Origin: UBA6624 sp964343345 [NCBI: uncultured bacterium]
GTDB taxonomy: Bacteria > UBP7 > UBA6624
Direction: 5' to 3'
NCBI GenBank assembly: GCA_964343345.1
Contig: CAYFJE010000043.1
Span: 1 to 9,179 of the forward strand
Length of the DNA stretch: 9,179 bases
The position numbers and the translations under genes are program-made. Of this stretch, positions 6,935 through 9,179 are shown piece after piece. The notes under the pieces are model-generated. The model saw only the letters and a program-made list of their open reading frames with translations. It was not told the DNA's origin and did no database searches. Numbering within the stretch: the stretch's first letter is position 1; each line of letters opens with the position of its first letter.

Positions 6935-7937
6935 CAGCTAAGCCTCTTCTTCCTCCAGCTTCATTCACTAAAGGTTTCCACCATTCTTCATTGGCAAGAT
7001 ACCAATCAATTGTTTTTTTGATACCTTTAGAAAAGTCTATTTCAGGTTTCCAGTCTAATTCATCTTTTATTTTCATATCGTTAACTTCATATCTCCAATC
7101 ATGACCGGGTCGATCTTTTACAAATTCAATTTTTTCTTTTGGTAAATTTAATGAAGACAGAACGGCATCTGCTATTTCTAAGTTTCGTTTTGGCGTGTTT
7201 CCACCTATATTGTAAATTTCTCCAGGAGAACCTTTTTTCCAGACAGATTCTATTGCTTTTACATGGTCATCTACATGAATCCAATCTCTTATGTTTCTTC
7301 CATCTCCATATATGGGTAAGTTCTCATTCTTCAAGGCTTTATTGATCAAAACCGGAATTAACTTTTCAGGGTATTGGTATGGGCCATAATTGTTTGAGCA
7401 TCTTGTTATACATATATTTAATCCAAAGGTTTCATAGTAAGAAAGGCAAAGAAGATCAGACGATGCTTTTGATGCAGAATAGGGAGACCTTGGGAGCAGA
7501 GGAGATTCTTCAGTACTTGGTTCTTCTGACTCTTTCAACGATCCATAAACTTCATCAGTGCTGATTGCAATAAATTTTTCAATATTATTTTTTTTTGACA
7601 AATCCAAAAGTAAATGGGTTCCCAGTATGTTTGTTGTAATGAAGTCATTTGAATTTTCTATAGATCTGTCAACATGAGATTCAGCAGCAAAATGTATCAC
7701 ATAATCTATTTTTTCAAAAAGTTCAGTAAGCATGTTGATGTCTCTTATGTCACCATGAATAAATTGATAATTAGAAAAATTTTCTATTTCTTTTACATTT
7801 AGTTTATTCCCTGCATATGTTAATAAATCTAAATTGACGAAGTTGAATTCTTTATATTTTGGGACTGTGTGTCTTAGAAATGAACTTCCTATAAACCCGC
7901 ATCCTCCGGTAACTAATATGTTTTTTTTAAATTTCAA
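6927..7937 (-). CDS. rfbB: dTDP-glucose 4,6-dehydratase
   Basis: Extended short-chain dehydrogenase that converts dTDP-glucose to dTDP-4-keto-6-deoxyglucose, the entry step to dTDP-rhamnose and other deoxysugars of surface polysaccharides (gene also called rmlB). The 336 residues fit the family. The NAD loop is TGGCGFIGSS (10-19). Catalytic residues are in STDEVYG (D128, E129) and in Y153-S-A-S-K157. SNNYGPYQYPEKLIP (181-195), DGRNIRDWIHVDDH (212-225) and DRPGHD (275-280) are hallmark stretches of this enzyme rather than of other sugar epimerases. The start is TTG at 7937; a TAG stop five codons upstream leaves no earlier ATG. No strong Shine-Dalgarno is visible. The partners rmlA, rmlC and rmlD are not in the window, and its neighbours are functionally unrelated. 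Confidence 0.94.
   Translation of the reverse strand: MKFKKNILVTGGCGFIGSSFLRHTVPKYKEFNFVNLDLLTYAGNKLNVKEIENFSNYQFIHGDIRDINMLTELFEKIDYVIHFAAESHVDRSIENSNDFITTNILGTHLLLDLSKKNNIEKFIAISTDEVYGSLKESEEPSTEESPLLPRSPYSASKASSDLLCLSYYETFGLNICITRCSNNYGPYQYPEKLIPVLINKALKNENLPIYGDGRNIRDWIHVDDHVKAIESVWKKGSPGEIYNIGGNTPKRNLEIADAVLSSLNLPKEKIEFVKDRPGHDWRYEVNDMKIKDELDWKPEIDFSKGIKKTIDWYLANEEWWKPLVNEAGGRRGLADG
6943..6946 (-). promoter_or_regulatory. Ribosome binding site of the RCK channel gene
   Basis: GAGG on the minus strand lies 8 nt before the ATG at 6934, inside the last codons of rfbB. It supports this ATG as the start and translational coupling to rfbB. Confidence 0.6.
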
Positions 7938-7992
7938 TTTATTTGAGCTCTATTGTTGTTTTTTGTTATTTTAACAACTATACGATTATCCA

Positions 7993-9179
7993 TCAGTATC
8001 TGTATTCTTCTGATTTGTATGGTCCGTCTGAAGATACCTGTATGTATTTCGCTTGTTCTTTTGTTAATTTTGTAAGTTTTCCGTTAAAGTGTTTCATATG
8101 TAGCCTTGCAACTTTTTCATCGAGTTTTTTGCTTAGGGTTTTTACTTCTATTTTTTGATTTTTGGAATTAAATAAGTCGATTTGAGCTAGTACCTGATTT
8201 GCAAAAGAGCAAGACATTACTAGTGATGGATGACCTGTTGCGCAAGACAGGTTCACTAACCTACCTTCAGCAAGTATTATGATTGAGTTTGAAGATTCTT
8301 TAAATGTCCAAATATCTACATTTTCTTTAATTTTTTCTTTCTTTGCAGTTTTTTCTTTTGCCATTTTTTCTAATCCAAACATATCTATTTCATTGTCAAA
8401 ATGACCTATATTACAAACTATTGAGTTGTCTTTCATTTTTTGCATGTGTTTTGTGTTTATTATGTTTTTGTTTCCTGTTGCTGTTACATATATGTCAAAA
8501 GATTCTTTGATTGCATCTTCTACAGTTATGACCCTTAACCCTTTCATGCATGCCTGCAATGCACATATTGGGTCTATCTCTGAAACTGCAACTATTGCAT
8601 TTTGTCCCAATAAAGATTCACAAGACCCTTTCCCCACATCACCATAACCACAAACAAGTGCTTTTTTCCCACTGATAAGATTGTCAGTTGCTCTATTTAG
8701 TGCATCAAGAAGGGAGTGTCTACATCCATAGATGTTATCAAATTTACTTTTTGTAACAGAGTCATTTACATTAATTGCTGGAAATAAAAGATTTTTTGAT
8801 TCATGCATTTGTTTTAGTCTAAGGACTCCTGTTGTAGTTTCTTCACTTACACCTTTTATATTTTCTGACATTTGATTCCAATAGTTATTTCCAAATTTCT
8901 TTTTAACCTCTTTCAGAAGGTGATTGATTATTTTTTGATCTGCGCTGTTTTCTTTTTCAAGCTCCGATGTTTTTTCAAATTTAACACCTTGGTGAATAAG
9001 GAGCGTTACATCTCCTCCATCATCAATGATTAGATTAGGCCCTCCTCTTTTCCAGTTGAGTGATTGGAAAACACACCACCAGTATTCTTTTAGGGATTCT
9101 CCTTTCCAAGCGAAAACAGGTATTTCTTTTGAAGCAATATAACAAGCCGCATGATCTTGAGTTGAAAATATATTACATG
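7993..9179 (-). CDS. ahcY: Adenosylhomocysteinase (5' truncated at window edge)
   Basis: Reversibly hydrolyses S-adenosylhomocysteine, the by-product of SAM methylation, to adenosine and homocysteine, using bound NAD. About 394 C-terminal residues are visible; roughly 75-80 N-terminal residues lie off the right edge. The visible part begins [11 protein letters not shown] and includes [27 protein letters not shown] with the catalytic Lys and Asp, the NAD loop [27 protein letters not shown] and the terminal YRY. Between IHQG and IKGVSEE it has the roughly 40-residue insertion of the long bacterial form. The ATG at 8871 is internal: the conserved sequence continues upstream in frame without a stop, so it is not the start. 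Two small deviations are NLSCA where the family has NLGCA, and MSCSF for MSNSF. The stop is 55 bp before rfbB. Confidence 0.95.
   Translation of the reverse strand, partial: CNIFSTQDHAACYIASKEIPVFAWKGESLKEYWWCVFQSLNWKRGGPNLIIDDGGDVTLLIHQGVKFEKTSELEKENSADQKIINHLLKEVKKKFGNNYWNQMSENIKGVSEETTTGVLRLKQMHESKNLLFPAINVNDSVTKSKFDNIYGCRHSLLDALNRATDNLISGKKALVCGYGDVGKGSCESLLGQNAIVAVSEIDPICALQACMKGLRVITVEDAIKESFDIYVTATGNKNIINTKHMQKMKDNSIVCNIGHFDNEIDMFGLEKMAKEKTAKKEKIKENVDIWTFKESSNSIIILAEGRLVNLSCATGHPSLVMSCSFANQVLAQIDLFNSKNQKIEVKTLSKKLDEKVARLHMKHFNGKLTKLTKEQAKYIQVSSDGPYKSEEYRY

Noticed and set aside
7955-7978. Hairpin between ahcY and rfbB (GTTGTT/AACAAC, or TTGTTA/TAACAA)
   Set aside because: The stem is short and AT-rich, with no T-tract following it on the minus strand where a terminator would act; no convincing promoter was seen there either.
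7993-8871. Complete 292-residue ahcY starting at ATG 8871
   Set aside because: Conserved AhcY sequence continues in frame up to the window edge, so this ATG is internal and the gene is truncated by the window.

Overview
The window is a dense block of bacterial housekeeping and metabolic genes in AT-rich DNA (about one third G+C by eye), with almost no intergenic space. Low G+C, overlapping genes and several TTG starts suggest a compact, possibly streamlined genome, perhaps of an aquatic bacterium. The lineage cannot be fixed from the sequence. The homodimeric-type glycyl-tRNA synthetase argues against lineages that use the two-subunit GlyQS enzyme, including most Proteobacteria.

Left half, plus strand (1-5398): the Lys/Ala/Thr-rich C-terminal tail of an unidentified protein, built on four perfect 18-bp repeats, ends 2 bp before glyS (glycyl-tRNA synthetase). 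After a 58-bp gap come a membrane ion-pumping pyrophosphatase (hppA), aspartate carbamoyltransferase (pyrB) and the carbamoyl-phosphate synthase small subunit (carA). The last two abut or overlap their upstream neighbours and are probably translationally coupled. carB is not in the window.

Right half, minus strand (5395-9179): in transcription order, adenosylhomocysteinase (ahcY, N-terminus off the right edge), a 55-bp gap, dTDP-glucose 4,6-dehydratase (rfbB), a two-TM potassium-channel-like protein with an RCK/TrkA domain, and the XTP/dITP diphosphatase rdgB. The last three overlap or nearly touch. The two gene strings converge, and the stop codons of carA and rdgB overlap by 4 bp.

Functional links: CarA helps make carbamoyl phosphate, which PyrB uses for pyrimidine synthesis. 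GlyRS and RdgB release pyrophosphate, which the membrane pyrophosphatase can hydrolyse to drive ion export. That pump carries the residues of the K+-dependent class and a TM6 glutamate placed as in Na+ pumps. AhcY clears S-adenosylhomocysteine from methylation, and RfbB feeds dTDP-deoxysugar synthesis for surface glycans.

I found no defence system, mobile element, CRISPR array, RNA gene or clearly new multi-gene system. The most interesting points are a non-canonical selectivity filter in the channel, an altered phosphate-loop motif in PyrB, the transport signature of the pyrophosphatase, and the perfect GC-richer repeats at the left edge.
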